The notes: generated by a model from the letters alone, not told the origin. DNA of 64,000 nt from Streptomyces fungicidicus (GCF_003665435.1 NZ_CP023407.1:1302001-1366000); one strand, 5' to 3'. Shown: positions 38,660 through 50,080, numbered from the stretch's first letter. Made by a program: numbers and translations.

Positions 38660-40338
38660 CAGTCGCCCCTCGACGCGTTGAACTTGTCGACGAGCTTCTG
38701 GTGCTCCTCGATGGTCTTGGCGAACTCGGTCTTGTGCATGCCGTCCGTGGCCACGAAGTACATCCAGCCGTCGCTGGTCGGTTTCAGGGCGGCCCGCAGG
38801 GCCTCCTCGCCCGGATTGCCGATCGGGCCGGGCGGCAGCCCCCTGTTGGTGTACGTGTTGTACGGGTCGGGGTTGCTGTTGATCTCCGACTCGGAGATGT
38901 CGATCTCGCTCTGGCCCTTGAGGTAGTTGAAGCTCGAGTCGAACTGGAGTTCCTGGTTCGTCTCGGTGTTGGTGGGCTTGAGCCGGTTGTAGATCACCTC
39001 GGACATCTTGCGGAAGTCGTCGTGGGTCTTGCCCTCGGCCTGGACCAGGCTCGCGACCGTGACCAGCTCCCACGGTCCGTCGAGACCGAGGCTCTCGGCC
39101 TTGCCCTCGAAGTCGAGCTCCTCGTACTTCGCGGTGGCCCGGGCCACCATCTCCTTGAGCACGTCCTCGGGTTTCTGGCCCTTGGCGACGGAGTAGCTGG
39201 ACGGATAGAGGAAGCCCTCCAGCGGGTCCTTGACGTTCTCGTGGTTCTTGGCCCAGTCGGGCAGGCCGAGGCTCTTCCACTTGGTCTCGGCCACCTTGGC
39301 CGTGGTGCCCGCCTTGGCCCCGAGACGCTTGTCGATCGCCTCGTAGATGACGGCGTTGCGCCTGCCCTCCGCGATGATCAGGCTGTTGCGGCTCTTCGGG
39401 CTGAGCATCAGTTCGACCGCGCTCGCGGCCGACATCTCCTTCTCCAGCGTGTACACGCCGTCCTGGATGTTCTTGCCCTGGGGGGCGGCCGCCTGGGCCG
39501 CGACGAACGCGTCGACGCTCTTGACCACGCCCTGTTTCTTGAGCACCTGGCCGATGGCGTAGCCGCCGGAACCCTTGGGGATCGTGACGGTCACCTGCTC
39601 GCCGTTGCCGGATCCCGCGAAGTCGGGGGCGCTGCCGAAACGATCCTGGTAGAACTGGTAGCCGAAGTAGCTGATACCGGCCAGGCCGCCGCCGAAGACC
39701 ACGACCACCACGAGGCAGGCCAGTCCGCTGCGCCGTTTCCTCTCCTTGCCGCCCCGGCCCCGGCGTTCGCCGCGTCCGCTCCGGTCACCCGGCTCGTCGT
39801 CGTCGGCACCACCGTCGTCGCCGCCCGCGAAGAAGGCGTGTTCGCCCTGGTCGGGGCCCGGGTCCCAGTCGTTCTCCGGCTCGGGTTCCGCGCGGCGCCG
39901 GGCGGGTGGCTCGGGGGGCGGGTAGGCGTCGGGGGTGCTGTAGTAGTCGGCCTGCTCACCGCCGTACGGCGGCCCGGGCTGCTGGCCGTAGGGATCCGCC
40001 GGGCCGGCGGCGTACGGGTCACCCGGCTGGGAGCCCGTGGGCCAGCCGTTCTGGTCGTACTGCGGCTGGTGCTGCTGCGGCGCGTACTGCTGCTGGTCGT
40101 ACTGCTGCTGGTCGTACTGCGGGTACTGCTGCCCGCCGCCGTACCCCTGCTGCTCCCCGGTGCCCCAGTCGCCGTACTGCTGCTGCGTCTGCGGCTGCTG
40201 CGGATAGTGCTGTGGCTGGCCGCCGTAGGGGGACTGCTGACCCTGCTGGGTCTGCTGTCCGCCCCATCCGCCGTCCCCGTACAACGGGTCGTCCGGATGC
40301 CACGGTTCGGAGCCCTGGCCCCGGCCATACTCAGTCAT
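38659..40338 (-). CDS. mltG: Endolytic murein transglycosylase MltG
   Basis: Cleaves nascent peptidoglycan glycan strands in the membrane. 559 residues. Residues 1-200 form a long cytoplasmic region of Gln/Tyr/Pro/Gly-rich low complexity with repeats such as YDQQQ at 75-85, then an acidic and a basic stretch. One membrane segment lies at about 205-227. The extracytoplasmic YceG domain has the catalytic Glu435 in VASLVQAEGKT. ATG 40338 is chosen because the upstream 51 codons are low-complexity. Annotated in old databases as aminodeoxychorismate lyase, which the neighbouring aro genes would wrongly encourage. Confidence 0.93.
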   Translation of the reverse strand: MTEYGRGQGSEPWHPDDPLYGDGGWGGQQTQQGQQSPYGGQPQHYPQQPQTQQQYGDWGTGEQQGYGGGQQYPQYDQQQYDQQQYAPQQHQPQYDQNGWPTGSQPGDPYAAGPADPYGQQPGPPYGGEQADYYSTPDAYPPPEPPARRRAEPEPENDWDPGPDQGEHAFFAGGDDGGADDDEPGDRSGRGERRGRGGKERKRRSGLACLVVVVVFGGGLAGISYFGYQFYQDRFGSAPDFAGSGNGEQVTVTIPKGSGGYAIGQVLKKQGVVKSVDAFVAAQAAAPQGKNIQDGVYTLEKEMSAASAVELMLSPKSRNSLIIAEGRRNAVIYEAIDKRLGAKAGTTAKVAETKWKSLGLPDWAKNHENVKDPLEGFLYPSSYSVAKGQKPEDVLKEMVARATAKYEELDFEGKAESLGLDGPWELVTVASLVQAEGKTHDDFRKMSEVIYNRLKPTNTETNQELQFDSSFNYLKGQSEIDISESEINSNPDPYNTYTNRGLPPGPIGNPGEEALRAALKPTSDGWMYFVATDGMHKTEFAKTIEEHQKLVDKFNASRGD

Positions 40339-40465
40339 CGATCCCCTAGAGCCGCGAGGCGGCGGGCGCGGGGCCACCTGAAGACCACGGCTCCCGTACC
40401 GCCTCTTTCTGTGCGGCGGCTGTTCGAACACCGTCCGCATCGCGCGGAACGTTACCGTACCGCGA

Positions 40466-40969
40466 TCAGATGACCACTTCGACGCCCTCACCGGGTGGTC
40501 TGCCTGACACCCGTTCGGATTCCAGCGCCTGCTGGAGGATGATCACGGCGGCGGCCTGGTCGATGACCGAGCGGCCCTTCTTGGACTTCACCCCGGAAGC
40601 GCGCAGTCCCTGGCTCGCCGTGACCGTGGTCATCCGCTCGTCGACCAGGCGCACCGGCACGGGGGCGATGCCGCGGGCCAGCTCCCGCGCGAAGCCCCTG
40701 ACCTTGGCCGCGGCCGGGCCCTCGCCCCCCTTGAGGGAGCGGGGGAGGCCGACGACGACCTCGATCGGCTCGTACTCCTGCACGAGCAGCCCGAGCCGGC
40801 GGTGCGCGGCCGGGACGTCCCGGCCGGGCACCGTCTCCACCGGCGTGGCGAGGATCCCGTCGGGGTCGCACGAGGCGACCCCGATGCGGGCGTCCCCGAC
40901 GTCGATCGCGAGACGGCGGCCGCGGCGCATCACCGGGCCGTCCGTCCGCTCGTTCACCGGGTCGTTCAC
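40466..40969 (-). CDS. ruvX: RuvX/YqgF Holliday junction resolvase-like
   Basis: RNase H-fold nuclease family with proposed roles in Holliday junction resolution and rRNA 5' processing. 167 residues. [17 protein letters not shown] (first Asp), [21 protein letters not shown] (Glu), and [12 protein letters not shown] (last Asp). The GTG at 40969 overlaps the alaS stop by 4 bp; an internal ATG at residue 14 is a possible alternative. Confidence 0.92.
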   Translation of the reverse strand: MNDPVNERTDGPVMRRGRRLAIDVGDARIGVASCDPDGILATPVETVPGRDVPAAHRRLGLLVQEYEPIEVVVGLPRSLKGGEGPAAAKVRGFARELARGIAPVPVRLVDERMTTVTASQGLRASGVKSKKGRSVIDQAAAVIILQQALESERVSGRPPGEGVEVVI

Positions 40970-43638
40970 TTGGCGGTGTCCGCCACGAGCCGTTCGACGG
41001 CGTCGACGGCCTCGCCGACGGCGGCCGGGTTCTGGCCGCCGCCCTGGGCGACGTCCGGCTTGCCGCCTCCGCCGCCGCCGAGCGTCTTGGCGGCCGTGCG
41101 GACCAGGTCACCGGCCTTGAGACCGCGCTCACGGGCGGCGTCGTTGGTGGCGATGACCGTGAGCGGCTTGCCGTTGTTCACCGTGAACAGGGCGACCACG
41201 ACGGCCCGGCCGCCCTGGATCCGGCCGCGTACGTCGAGGACCAGCTTGCGCAGGTCGTCGGGCGTCGTGCCGTCCGGCACCTGGCCGGTGACGACGGCGA
41301 CGCCGCGGACGTCCTTGGCGGACTCGGCGAGACCGGCGGCGGCCTGGAGCACCTTCTCGGCGCGGAACTTCTCGATCTCCTTCTCGGCGTCCTTCAGCTT
41401 GCCGAGCATGGCGGAGACCTTCTCGGGCAGTTCCTCCGAGCGGCCCTTGAGCAGTTCGGTGAGCTGGTTGACGACCGTGTGCTCACGGGCGAGGAAGTTG
41501 TAGGCGTCCACGCCGACCAGGGCCTCGATGCGGCGCACGCCGGAGCCGATGGAGGACTCGCCGAGCAGCTTCACCAGACCCAGCTGGGCGGTGTTGTGGA
41601 CGTGGGTGCCGCCGCACAGCTCCTTGGAGAAGTCTCCGATGGTGACGACCCGCACGCGCTCGCCGTACTTCTCGCCGAACTCGGCGATGGCGCCCTGCTT
41701 GCGGGCCTCGTCGATGCCCATGACGTCGGCGCGCACGTCGAGGTCGCGGGAGAGCACCTCGTTGATCTTCTGCTCGACGTCGGTCATCACGGCCGTCGGC
41801 ACGGCGGACGGGGAGCCGAAGTCGAAGCGGAACCGGCCGGGCTGGTTCTCGGAACCGGCCTGGGCGGCCGTCGGGCCGAGGGCGTCGCGCAGGGCCTGGT
41901 GGGTGAGGTGGGTGGCCGAGTGGGCGCGGGCGATGGCGGTGCGGCGGCGCCCGTCGATCGAGGCGTGGGCCCTGGCGCCGACGGTGATCTCGCCGACCTG
42001 GACCACGCCCTTGTGGACGTACACGCCCGGGACCGGCTTCTGGCAGTCGCGGATCTCGATGACGGCGCCGTTGTCGGCCCGGATCCGGCCGGTGTCGCCG
42101 ATCTGGCCGCCGCCCTCGGCGTAGAACGGGGTGCGGTCGAGGACGATCTCGACCTCGTCGCCCTCGGTGGCGGCCGGGGAGGAGACGCCGTCGACGAGGA
42201 TGCCGACGACGGTGGACTCGCCCTCGGTGGCGGTGTAGCCGATGAAGTCGGTGGCCCCGGCGCGGTCGGCGATCTCTCGGTAGGCGCCGAGGTCGGCGTG
42301 GCCGGTCTTCTTGGACAGGGCGTCGGCCTTGGCCTTCTCCCGCTGCTCCTTCATCAGGCGGCGGAAGCCGTCCTCGTCCACGGAGAGCCCCTGTTCGGCG
42401 GCCATCTCCAGGGTGAGGTCGATCGGGAAGCCCCAGGTGTCGTGGAGCAGGAAGGCCTTGTCGCCGGGCAGCACGGCGGAGCCGGCGGACTTGGTGTCGG
42501 TGATGGCCGTGTCGAGGATGTTGGTGCCGGCCTTCAGCGTCTTCAGGAAGGCGTTCTCCTCGGCGAGGGCGACCTTCTCGATGCGCTCGCGGTCGGTGAC
42601 CAGCTCGGGGTACTGCTGCCCCATCATGCCGATGACGACGTCGATCAGGTCCTTGACGACCGGGCCGGTGGCGCCGAGCAGGCGCATGTTGCGGATGGCG
42701 CGGCGCATGATGCGGCGCAGTACGTAGCCGCGGCCCTCGTTGCCGGGGGTGACGCCGTCGCCGATGAGCATCACGGAGGTGCGCATGTGGTCGGTGACCA
42801 CGCGCAGCGAGACGTCGGAGGCGTGGGCGTCGCCGTACCGCACGCCGGTCAGCTCGGTGGCCCTGGCGATGACGGCCATGGAGGTGTCGATCTCGTACAT
42901 GTTCTGCACGCCCTGCAGAATCATGGCGAGCCGCTCGAGGCCGAGACCGGTGTCGATGTTCTTGCTCGGCAGGTCGCCGAGGATCTCGAAGTCGTCCTTG
43001 CCGGTGCCCTCGCCCCGCTCGTACTGCATGAAGACGAGGTTCCAGATCTCCACGTACCGCTCGTCGTTGACGGCGGGGCCGCCCTCGGCGCCGAACTCGG
43101 GGCCGCGGTCGTAGTTGATCTCGGAGCAGGGGCCGCAGGGGCCCGGGACGCCCATGGACCAGAAGTTGTCCTTCTTGCCCAGGCGCTGGATGCGCTCGGC
43201 GGGCACGCCGACGACGTCGCGCCAGATCTGCTCGGCCTCGTCGTCGTCCTGGTAGACGGTGATCCACAGACGCTCGGCGTCGAGGCCGTAACCGCCCTTG
43301 TCCTGAGAGCTGGTGAGCAGCTCCCAGGCGAGCTTGATGGCGCCTTCCTTGAAGTAGTCGCCGAAGGAGAAGTTGCCGCACATCTGGAAGAACGTGCCGT
43401 GCCGGGTGGTCTTGCCGACCTCTTCGATGTCCGGCGTGCGGACGCACTTCTGCACGCTGGTGGCGCGGTCGAAGGGCGGCTTGACCTCGCCCAGGAAGTA
43501 GGGCTTGAAGGGCACCATGCCGGCCGGGACGAGGAGCAGAGTCGGGTCGTCCGCGATGAGCGACGCCGAAGGGACGACGGTGTGCCCGCGCTCCTCGAAG
43601 AAGCTCAGCCAGCGGCGGCGGATCTCGGCCGACTCCAT
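40966..43638 (-). CDS. alaS: Alanyl-tRNA synthetase
   Basis: Charges tRNA-Ala and edits Ser/Gly. 890 residues. Class II catalytic domain (1-250) with [30 protein letters not shown]. The editing domain has the zinc-binding set ARAHSATHL and [13 protein letters not shown]. The C-Ala domain ends with a run of glycines ([11 protein letters not shown]). ATG at 43638 overlaps the upstream small membrane protein by one base; it overlaps ruvX by 4 bp. The alaS-ruvX-mltG-aroE order is a known actinobacterial arrangement. Confidence 0.98.
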   Translation of the reverse strand: MESAEIRRRWLSFFEERGHTVVPSASLIADDPTLLLVPAGMVPFKPYFLGEVKPPFDRATSVQKCVRTPDIEEVGKTTRHGTFFQMCGNFSFGDYFKEGAIKLAWELLTSSQDKGGYGLDAERLWITVYQDDDEAEQIWRDVVGVPAERIQRLGKKDNFWSMGVPGPCGPCSEINYDRGPEFGAEGGPAVNDERYVEIWNLVFMQYERGEGTGKDDFEILGDLPSKNIDTGLGLERLAMILQGVQNMYEIDTSMAVIARATELTGVRYGDAHASDVSLRVVTDHMRTSVMLIGDGVTPGNEGRGYVLRRIMRRAIRNMRLLGATGPVVKDLIDVVIGMMGQQYPELVTDRERIEKVALAEENAFLKTLKAGTNILDTAITDTKSAGSAVLPGDKAFLLHDTWGFPIDLTLEMAAEQGLSVDEDGFRRLMKEQREKAKADALSKKTGHADLGAYREIADRAGATDFIGYTATEGESTVVGILVDGVSSPAATEGDEVEIVLDRTPFYAEGGGQIGDTGRIRADNGAVIEIRDCQKPVPGVYVHKGVVQVGEITVGARAHASIDGRRRTAIARAHSATHLTHQALRDALGPTAAQAGSENQPGRFRFDFGSPSAVPTAVMTDVEQKINEVLSRDLDVRADVMGIDEARKQGAIAEFGEKYGERVRVVTIGDFSKELCGGTHVHNTAQLGLVKLLGESSIGSGVRRIEALVGVDAYNFLAREHTVVNQLTELLKGRSEELPEKVSAMLGKLKDAEKEIEKFRAEKVLQAAAGLAESAKDVRGVAVVTGQVPDGTTPDDLRKLVLDVRGRIQGGRAVVVALFTVNNGKPLTVIATNDAARERGLKAGDLVRTAAKTLGGGGGGKPDVAQGGGQNPAAVGEAVDAVERLVADTAK

Positions 43639-44009
43639 CAGTGGTCCTCATTCCGGTTGTACGGGTGGGTCGGGTACGCCGGCTTGTGCGCCGGGCCCTC
43701 GACGTACTTGGGGCTGTTGCGGTTCTCGATGACGGCATAGCTCCGGGGCGCCGGGAGTTCGCGGTCGACGGGGGCGTTGAGCCCGAGCGCGTCGCCCAGT
43801 TCGGCCTCGCGCCGGTGCATGTTGTCGCGGACCTCGAGCGCGAAGTCCACCGCGCGGTCCCTGAGCCGGCCGCCGGCCTCGATCGCCTTGTTCGCCGCGG
43901 TGACGGCGAGGTGCTCGGGCGTCAGCTGCTTGATCTTGCGGTTGACCTTGGTGGTGGCCCACACTCCGGCGGCGACGCCGGTGGTGAACCAGAACGTTCG
44001 GCGGAACAT
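43638..44009 (-). CDS. Small conserved protein upstream of alaS (DUF6167-like)
   Basis: 123 residues. A short hydrophobic N-terminal stretch ([17 protein letters not shown], 6-22) could be a membrane anchor, followed by charged helices ([40 protein letters not shown]) and a Pro-rich tail. The stop shares one base with the alaS start. Function unknown; it is regularly found before alaS in Streptomyces as I recall. Confidence 0.7.
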   Translation of the reverse strand: MFRRTFWFTTGVAAGVWATTKVNRKIKQLTPEHLAVTAANKAIEAGGRLRDRAVDFALEVRDNMHRREAELGDALGLNAPVDRELPAPRSYAVIENRNSPKYVEGPAHKPAYPTHPYNRNEDH

Positions 44010-44016
44010 CGCTGGG

Positions 44017-44460
44017 TCAGTCCCTCTTCCCCCGGGTCCGCTTGCCCCGCCGCGCCCCCGGGACGGTACGGCCGGCGATCACGGTACGCCTCGGCGCGTC
44101 GGCCGGGGCGTCCTCCTTGCGGCCGCTGACGGCACGGCGGACGCCGTAGCCGAAGGCGGCGACCTTGACCAGGGGGCCGCCGAAGGTGGAGGCCACGGTG
44201 GTCGACAGCGCGGAGGCGTTGGAGGTGACCTCCTGGACGTCGGAGGCGATCGCGTCGACCCGTTCGATCTGGGTCTGCGCGGACCGCACCGCCGTGGAGG
44301 CGTCCGCGAGCAGCGGCACCGCCTGGTCGGTCACCTCCGCCACGAGTCTGGTGGTCGCCCGGAGCGTCTGGGCCAGCCTCGCCAGCGCGACGGCGAGGAA
44401 GGAGACCAGGATCGCCCAGAACACGGCCACCAGGATTCCGGCCACCTCGCCACCGGACAC
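44017..44460 (-). CDS. DUF948-type membrane protein
   Basis: 147 residues. The N-terminal membrane segment (about 7-28, VAGILVAVFWAILVSFLAVALA) is followed by a coiled-coil-like helix with heptads (LRATTRLVAEVTDQAVPLLADASTAV ... TQIERVDAIASDVQEV), then a basic tail. The GTG at 44460 gives MSGGEVAG, the usual beginning; GGGAG is 10 nt upstream. An in-frame start at 44496 is the alternative. 7 bp before the next gene of the alaS group. Confidence 0.7.
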   Translation of the reverse strand: MSGGEVAGILVAVFWAILVSFLAVALARLAQTLRATTRLVAEVTDQAVPLLADASTAVRSAQTQIERVDAIASDVQEVTSNASALSTTVASTFGGPLVKVAAFGYGVRRAVSGRKEDAPADAPRRTVIAGRTVPGARRGKRTRGKRD

Positions 44461-44601
44461 TGTGTGCACCCGCTCCCTTGAAACGCGCCTGTACATCGAG
44501 AAAGTAGTGCGACCGAGCCTATCGCGCCGGTGACGCGACTCCGTACCGGATTACCGTGCTCCACCGGCCGAGTCGTCCCGGGGCGCGGCGCGGGCGAAGA
44601 C

Positions 44602-44647
44602 GAGCCCGCCGCCTCGCCCGCCGGGAGGGCGGGGAGACGGCGGGCTC
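44602..44647 (-). terminator. Terminator after rpsD
   Basis: Arms GAGCCCGCCG (44602-44611) and CGGCGGGCTC (44638-44647) pair perfectly; inside them CGCCC and GGGCG can pair too. 24 bp after the rpsD stop codon. Confidence 0.7.
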
Positions 44648-44671
44648 GGGATACCGCGTCGTCCGCTGGGA

Positions 44672-45286
44672 TCAGCGGGCGTAGTACTCGACGACGAGCT
44701 GCTCGTCGCAGATCACCGGGATCTCCTTGCGGTTCGGCTCACGGTCCAGGCGGAACGCCAGGGACTTGAGGTTCACCTGGAGGTAGCGCGGGATCTCGCC
44801 GTCGGGGGCGAAGCCGCCTTCACGGGCGATCGTGAAGAGGGTCTTCTCCTTGCTGCGCTCGCGCACCTGCACGACGTCGTCCGGGCGGACACGGAAGGAG
44901 GGCTTGTCGACCTTCTTGCCGTTGACCTGGATGTGGCCGTGCACGACCATCTGGCGGGCCTGGTAGATCGTGCGGGCGATGCCCGAACGCAGGACCAGCG
45001 CGTCGAGACGGCGCTCGAGCTCGATGACCAGGGCCTCACCGGTCTTCATCGACGTCTTGGCGGCACGCTCGTAGGCGCGGACCAGCTGACGCTCGGAGAT
45101 GTCGTACTGAGCGCGCAGACGCTGCTTCTCGAGCAGACGGACCTTGTAGTCCGAGTTCTGCTTGCGGCCACGGCCGTGCTCGCCCGGCGGGTAGGGGCGG
45201 GCCTCGAAGTACTTGACGGCCTTCGGGGTCAGCGCGATGCCGAGGGCACGCGACTTCTTGACCTTGGGGCGGGACTGGTTCGCCAC
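44672..45286 (-). CDS. rpsD: Ribosomal protein S4
   Basis: Primary 16S rRNA-binding protein of the small subunit. 204 residues. The N-terminal zinc cysteines are absent (C-minus form: residues 1-45 contain no Cys). S4 RNA-binding domain [35 protein letters not shown] at about 90-125. It begins [16 protein letters not shown]. The GTG at 45286 has AAGGA 6 nt upstream, within the A-rich run AAAAGGAAAAGGAAAAG. Monocistronic here, away from the main ribosomal operon. Confidence 0.97.
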   Translation of the reverse strand: MANQSRPKVKKSRALGIALTPKAVKYFEARPYPPGEHGRGRKQNSDYKVRLLEKQRLRAQYDISERQLVRAYERAAKTSMKTGEALVIELERRLDALVLRSGIARTIYQARQMVVHGHIQVNGKKVDKPSFRVRPDDVVQVRERSKEKTLFTIAREGGFAPDGEIPRYLQVNLKSLAFRLDREPNRKEIPVICDEQLVVEYYAR

Positions 45287-45587
45287 TTCTTTTCCTTTTC
45301 CTTTTCGGCTGCCTCAGGGTTACGGGAGGTCGCATCCGCAGCCGGGGAATTCCCCTCGGGTCCGCGAGGACCCTTGGGGCAGCCGCTCCCCTGGTCTGGG
45401 CACATACGTGCAGCACACGAACGGCCCACCGACCGGTCCCGGAAGATACGGGGAGGTGGTGGGCTGCCCGCGACACCTACGACGGTGCGCGACGCTCCTG
45501 GATCGAAGATCCGGCTGGATGTCCCGCCTGAGGCGCCGACCGGGGCCGGACACGGGACTCAGCACTGCCGAGGAGTCTACAGGGTGG
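45287..45587 (-). promoter_or_regulatory. rpsD leader region (301 bp) with two small hairpins
   Basis: No gene in this gap. It contains a 12-bp palindrome GGGGAATTCCCC (45344-45355) and, 2 bp away, GGGTCC-gcga-GGACCC (45358-45373), placed 58-87 bp before the rpsD start. They could be an S4 autoregulatory leader or part of the rarA terminator; sequence alone does not decide. Confidence 0.4.
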
Positions 45588-46943
45588 TCAGGACCGCTTC
45601 CGACCGAGGTGTTTCCTGGTCCACTCCACCGCGTCCGCGTATCTCGCCTCCGCGCCGTGCCGGGTGGGCTCGTAGTACTCGCGGTCCTTGAGGGCGTCCG
45701 GCGCGTACTGCTGTGCGGCGATGCCCTCGGGCAGGTCGTGCGGGTAGGTGTAGCCCTTCCCGTGCCCGAGTTTCGTCGCGCCCTTGTAATGGCTGTCCCG
45801 CAGGTGGGAGGGCACCGGCCCGGCCAGTCCCTTGCGTACGTCGTCCAGCGCGGCGCCGATCGCCGTGGTGGCCGCGTTGGACTTGGGGGCGAGGGCGAGG
45901 GCGATGGTGGCGTGGCTGAGGGTGAGGGCGGCCTCGGGGAAGCCGATCATGGCGACGGCCTGGGCGGCGGCGACCGCGACGGACAGCGCGTTCGGGTCGG
46001 CGAGGCCGATGTCCTCGCTGGCGGAGATCATCAGCCGGCGGGCGATGAAGCGGGGGTCCTCGCCGGCCTCGATCATGCGGGCCAGGTAGTGCAGGGCTGC
46101 GTCCACGTCGGAGCCGCGGATGGACTTGATCAGGGCGCTGGCGACGTCGTAGTGCTGGTCGCCGTCGCGGTCGTACTTCACCGCCGCCCGGTCGACCGTC
46201 TCCTCCAGGGTGGCCAGGGTGATCTCCGCCTCGCCCTTGTCGAGGGCGGCCCCGGCGGCGGCCTCCAGGGCGGTGAGCGCGCGGCGGGCGTCGCCGCCCG
46301 CGATCCGCTGGAGGTGGTCCGTGGTGTCGTCGGGGAGGGTGACGGCACCCTTCAGGCCCCGCTCGTCGGTGAGGGCGCGCCGCAGCAGGTCGCGGATGTC
46401 GTCGTCGGTGAGCGGTTCGAGGGTGAGCAGCAGGGAGCGGGAGAGCAGCGGGGAGATGACCGAGAAGTAGGGGTTCTCGGTGGTCGCGGCGATCAGGGTG
46501 ACCCAGCGGTTCTCCACGGCGGGCAGCAGGGAGTCCTGCTGTGCCTTGCTGAAGCGGTGGATCTCGTCGAGGAAGAGGACGGTCTCCTGGCCGTACCCGC
46601 CGGAGGCGCGGCGGGCGCCGTCGATGACCGCGCGGACCTCCTTGACGCCCGCGGTGATCGCCGACAGCTCCACGAAACGCTTGTTGGTGGCCTTGGAGAC
46701 GACATAGGCCAGGGTGGTCTTGCCGGTGCCGGGCGGGCCCCAGAGGATCACCGAGGAGGGACCCGCGGGGCCCGAGGCGCCCTCGCCGACCAGTCTGCGC
46801 AAGGGGGAGCCCGGCTTCAGCAGGTGCTGCTGGCCCACCACCTCGTCGAGGGTGCGCGGGCGCATCCGGACCGCCAGGGGGCTGCCGGTCGGGTCCTTCT
46901 CCTGGCGTTCTTCTGCTGCGGCGGTGAACAGGTCGGGCTCCAC
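45588..46943 (-). CDS. rarA: Replication-associated recombination protein RarA (MgsA)
   Basis: AAA+ clamp-loader-like ATPase acting at stalled forks. 451 residues. Walker [13 protein letters not shown], Walker [15 protein letters not shown], sensor 1 [12 protein letters not shown], arginine finger in LLSRS, and a C-terminal tetramerisation/MgsA domain ([35 protein letters not shown]). GTG start at 46943. It lies before rpsD and after the VKOR gene. Confidence 0.95.
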   Translation of the reverse strand: MEPDLFTAAAEERQEKDPTGSPLAVRMRPRTLDEVVGQQHLLKPGSPLRRLVGEGASGPAGPSSVILWGPPGTGKTTLAYVVSKATNKRFVELSAITAGVKEVRAVIDGARRASGGYGQETVLFLDEIHRFSKAQQDSLLPAVENRWVTLIAATTENPYFSVISPLLSRSLLLTLEPLTDDDIRDLLRRALTDERGLKGAVTLPDDTTDHLQRIAGGDARRALTALEAAAGAALDKGEAEITLATLEETVDRAAVKYDRDGDQHYDVASALIKSIRGSDVDAALHYLARMIEAGEDPRFIARRLMISASEDIGLADPNALSVAVAAAQAVAMIGFPEAALTLSHATIALALAPKSNAATTAIGAALDDVRKGLAGPVPSHLRDSHYKGATKLGHGKGYTYPHDLPEGIAAQQYAPDALKDREYYEPTRHGAEARYADAVEWTRKHLGRKRS

Positions 46944-46986
46944 GCTGAAACCCTAAAGCACCGCGCCGACAGCCCGGGGCGGGCGG

Positions 46987-47655
46987 TCAGCTGGTCCAGA
47001 ACTCCCACCAGCGGGTCAGGATCAGCATGCCGATGATGCCGATGTGCAGGACCGGCATGACCCAGGTGAACTCGCCGAAGAAGCCCTTCAGCCAGCCGGG
47101 CGCGGGCAGGAAGCCCTGGCGGACGTTGAACGACGTCACGTACCAGAACATGATGATCGTGGCGACCCAGGCCAGGCAGCACCACAGGCACAGGGCGTTG
47201 ATCCGGTAAAGGGACTGGAACATCAGCCAGGCGCAGAAGACGACGCCGAAGAGGGTGCCGGCGTTGAAGGTGAGCCAGTACCAGCGCGGGAAGCGGGCCC
47301 GGGCGAGCAGGCTCATGCCGACGCAGACGACGATGCCGTAGGCGACGAGGCCGAGCATCGGATTGGGGAAGCCGAAGACGGAGGCCTGGTCGCTCTCCAT
47401 GACGCTGCCGCAGGAGACGACGGGGTTGAGGCTGCAGCCGGGGACGAACGTCTCGCCCTTGACCTTGGCCTCGAGCAGCTTGAACTTGTCGAGCGTGATC
47501 ACCCACGCGGCGAGCACCCCGGCGGCGCCGGTGATCACCAGGAGCAGGGCGAGGGCCCGGCTCGCGCCCTCCGTGCGCGGCGCGGAGGCGGTGCGCCGCG
47601 GCGAGGCGGAGGGTTCGGGCTCCATGTCGACGTCCTTGACTGTCGTCTTGCTCAT
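46987..47655 (-). CDS. VKOR family disulfide-forming membrane protein
   Basis: Reoxidises extracytoplasmic disulfide carriers (DsbA-like) by reducing quinone. 222 residues. Four or more membrane segments. The extracytoplasmic loop has the Cys pair Cys74 and Cys82 (GCSLNPVVSC). The quinone-proximal CxxC is Cys156 and Cys159 (CLWC). A hydrophilic N-terminus of about 30 residues precedes the first segment. ATG 47655 is taken; the longer frame runs through GC-rich non-coding sequence. No thioredoxin domain is fused, so a separate partner must exist. Confidence 0.92.
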   Translation of the reverse strand: MSKTTVKDVDMEPEPSASPRRTASAPRTEGASRALALLLVITGAAGVLAAWVITLDKFKLLEAKVKGETFVPGCSLNPVVSCGSVMESDQASVFGFPNPMLGLVAYGIVVCVGMSLLARARFPRWYWLTFNAGTLFGVVFCAWLMFQSLYRINALCLWCCLAWVATIIMFWYVTSFNVRQGFLPAPGWLKGFFGEFTWVMPVLHIGIIGMLILTRWWEFWTS

Positions 47656-47865
47656 CACGCCGATTCCGTCACTGGGGGGTGTGGACCTGCTTCGGGCAGG
47701 GCCATTGTGCCGTACGGAACCGTGAACGCGCCGTCGGGCGGACATAAGAACAGACGGGTGTTCGCCCCTGGGCGTGGGGTTTCGGCCGACGTCCGTGGGA
47801 CGCCCGCACACACGCTCCACCCGGTGTCCCCCGCCGGGGTGCCGGGGCGTCCGCGCGGTTGACGG

Positions 47866-47905
47866 CGAAGGCGCCGGGCACCCCGAGGGGCACCCGGCGC
47901 CTTCG
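47866..47905 (-). terminator. Terminator after hisS
   Basis: CGAAGGCGCCGGG (47866-47878) pairs with CCCGGCGCCTTCG (47893-47905) over 13 bp; after a two-base mismatch, CCCC pairs with GGGG near the tip. 9 bp past the hisS stop. Confidence 0.75.
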
Positions 47906-47914
47906 TACGCCGTG

Positions 47915-49177
47915 TCAGCCGAGCCGTGACTCCAGCTCCGCCACGATCTCGTTGACGCCGACCGCCGTCTGCTCGCCGGACTCCATGTCCTTGAGCTGGA
48001 CGACGCCCTCGGCGAGGTCGCGTTCGCCCAGCACCAGGGCGTAGCGGGCGCCGGAGCGGTTGGCGGCCTTCATCGCGGCCTTGAGACCCCTGCCGCCGTA
48101 CGCGAAGTCCGCGGCCACGCCGTTCTTGCGCAGTTCGGTGACCTTCGCGAACAGCACCCGGCGGGCCTCCTCGCCCAGCGGGACGGCGAACACGCTGGTG
48201 GTGGCGGGGAGTTCGAGCTGGACACCCTCCGCCTCCAGGGCGAGCACCGTGCGGTCGACGCCGAGGGCCCAGCCGACGGACGGCAGCGCGGGGCCGCCGA
48301 TCATCTCGGAGAGTCCGTCGTAGCGGCCGCCGCCGCCCACCGCGGACTGGGAGCCGAGGCCGTCGTGGACGAACTCGAAGGTGGTGCGGGTGTAGTAGTC
48401 CAGGCCGCGTACGAGCCTGGGGTCGTCCTCGAAGACCACGCCCGCGGCCGTGATCAGCTCGCGTACCTCCTCGTGGTACGCCTTGCACGCGTCGCAGAGG
48501 TAGTCCCGCAGCAGCGGCGCGCCGGTGAGCTGCTTCTGGACCGCCTCGCGCTTGTCGTCCAGGACGCGCAGCGGGTTGATCTCCGCGCGGCGCAGGGTGT
48601 CCTCGTCCAGGTCCAGGCCGCGCAGGAAGTCCTGCAGCGCGGACCGGTACACCGGACGGCACTCCTTGTCGCCGAGGCTGTTGAGCAGGATGCGGAAGTT
48701 CTGCAGGCCCAGCGAGCGGTAGGCCTGGTCGGCGAGGATGATCAGCTCGGCGTCCAGCGCCGGGTCCTCCGCGCCGATCGCCTCGGCGCCGACCTGGGAG
48801 AAGTGGCGGTAACGGCCCTTCTGGGGGCGCTCGTAGCGGTAGTACGAGCCGGAGTACCAGAGCTTGACCGGGAGGTTGCCCGCCTTGTGCAGGTTGGCCT
48901 CCAGGGCCGCGCGCAGGACGGAGGCGGTGCCCTCGGGGCGCAGGGCGAGCCGGTCGCCGCCCTTGGTCTCGAAGGCGTACATCTCCTTGGTCACGATGTC
49001 GGTGGACTCGCCGACACCGCGCGCGAACAGCTCGACGTTCTCGAAGCCGGGCGTCTCGATGTAGCCGTACCCGGAGCCGCGCAGCGGGGCGGCGATGGCC
49101 TCCCGCACGGCGAGGTACTTGGCGCTGTCCGGCGGGATCAGGTCGTACGTGCCCTTGGGGGCCTTGAAGGTGCTCAC
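47915..49177 (-). CDS. hisS: Histidyl-tRNA synthetase
   Basis: Charges tRNA-His. 420 residues, class II. Motif 1 region [13 protein letters not shown] and [12 protein letters not shown]; motif 2 [17 protein letters not shown]; histidine-specific [15 protein letters not shown]; motif 3 [14 protein letters not shown]-terminal anticodon-binding domain from about residue 325. The GTG at 49177 gives the usual [11 protein letters not shown] start; its ribosome site is weak. 11 bp after the MBL hydrolase stop. Confidence 0.97.
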   Translation of the reverse strand: MSTFKAPKGTYDLIPPDSAKYLAVREAIAAPLRGSGYGYIETPGFENVELFARGVGESTDIVTKEMYAFETKGGDRLALRPEGTASVLRAALEANLHKAGNLPVKLWYSGSYYRYERPQKGRYRHFSQVGAEAIGAEDPALDAELIILADQAYRSLGLQNFRILLNSLGDKECRPVYRSALQDFLRGLDLDEDTLRRAEINPLRVLDDKREAVQKQLTGAPLLRDYLCDACKAYHEEVRELITAAGVVFEDDPRLVRGLDYYTRTTFEFVHDGLGSQSAVGGGGRYDGLSEMIGGPALPSVGWALGVDRTVLALEAEGVQLELPATTSVFAVPLGEEARRVLFAKVTELRKNGVAADFAYGGRGLKAAMKAANRSGARYALVLGERDLAEGVVQLKDMESGEQTAVGVNEIVAELESRLG

Positions 49178-49188
49178 GGAAGGTCTCG

Positions 49189-49896
49189 TCACATTCCTCG
49201 TCGGGGCGCGTCGGAAGCGCCCTGGCCGGCGGCCACCTGCCGCAGATACGGATTGGTGGCGCGCTCCTGGCCGATGGTCGTCTGGGGGCCGTGGCCGGAC
49301 AGCACCACGGTCGAGTCGTCGAGCGGCAGGCACACGCGGGCCAGCGAGTCGAGCATCTCGGCCATGTCACCGCCGGGCAGGTCGGTGCGTCCGATGGAGC
49401 CGGCGAACAGCAGGTCGCCCGAGAACATGATCGGCGGGATGTCCGCCGTCTCGGGCATGCCGAAGGTCACCGACCCCTTGGTATGGCCCGGCGCGTGCGC
49501 GACCGTCAGCTCCATGCCCGCCAGTTCCAGCCTGCTGCCGTCGGCCAGTTCACGGAGGTCGTCCGGCTCCCCGACGGTCAGCTCGCCCATCAGCGGCATG
49601 CCGATGGCGCGGCCGATGCCCTTCTCGGGGTCGCTCATCATGTACCGGTCGTCGGGGTGGATCCAGGCCGGCACGTCGTGTGCTCCGCACACCGGGACGA
49701 CCGAGGCGACGTGGTCGATGTGGCCGTGGGTGAGGACGACGGCTACGGGCTTGAGCCGGTGCTTGCGGACCGCCTCCGCGACGCCGTCGGCGGCCTGGTG
49801 GCCGGGGTCGATGATCACGCACTCCTCACCGGCGGCGGGGGCGACGAGATAACAGTTCGTCCCCCAGGCCCCGGCGGGGAACCCGGCAATGAGCAC
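49189..49896 (-). CDS. Metallo-beta-lactamase fold hydrolase (glyoxalase II-like)
   Basis: Zinc hydrolase of 235 residues in the glyoxalase II/YcbL-like group. [11 protein letters not shown] gives the HxHxDH metal motif; [10 protein letters not shown] and [13 protein letters not shown] supply the other His and Asp; [10 protein letters not shown] the last His. It could hydrolyse S-lactoylglutathione-like or mycothiol thioesters, or another thioester. GTG start at 49896. Co-directional with hisS (11-bp gap) and divergent from the cyclophilin gene. Confidence 0.88.
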   Translation of the reverse strand: MLIAGFPAGAWGTNCYLVAPAAGEECVIIDPGHQAADGVAEAVRKHRLKPVAVVLTHGHIDHVASVVPVCGAHDVPAWIHPDDRYMMSDPEKGIGRAIGMPLMGELTVGEPDDLRELADGSRLELAGMELTVAHAPGHTKGSVTFGMPETADIPPIMFSGDLLFAGSIGRTDLPGGDMAEMLDSLARVCLPLDDSTVVLSGHGPQTTIGQERATNPYLRQVAAGQGASDAPRRGM

Positions 49897-50080
49897 GATC
49901 GTCCTTCGTTGTGTCGGTTCGGGAGGCTTGCGACGGGGCTGAGCCCGTGGTCAGAGCCTACCGGCGCTGCCGATTCCTCAGCGAACCCATATACGGTACG
50001 GGGCACACGCAGGCGGTCGGCTCACCGCACGCACGCACGCGTACCGGCCGGCACACGAGACGCATGAGGGAGAGAACCCG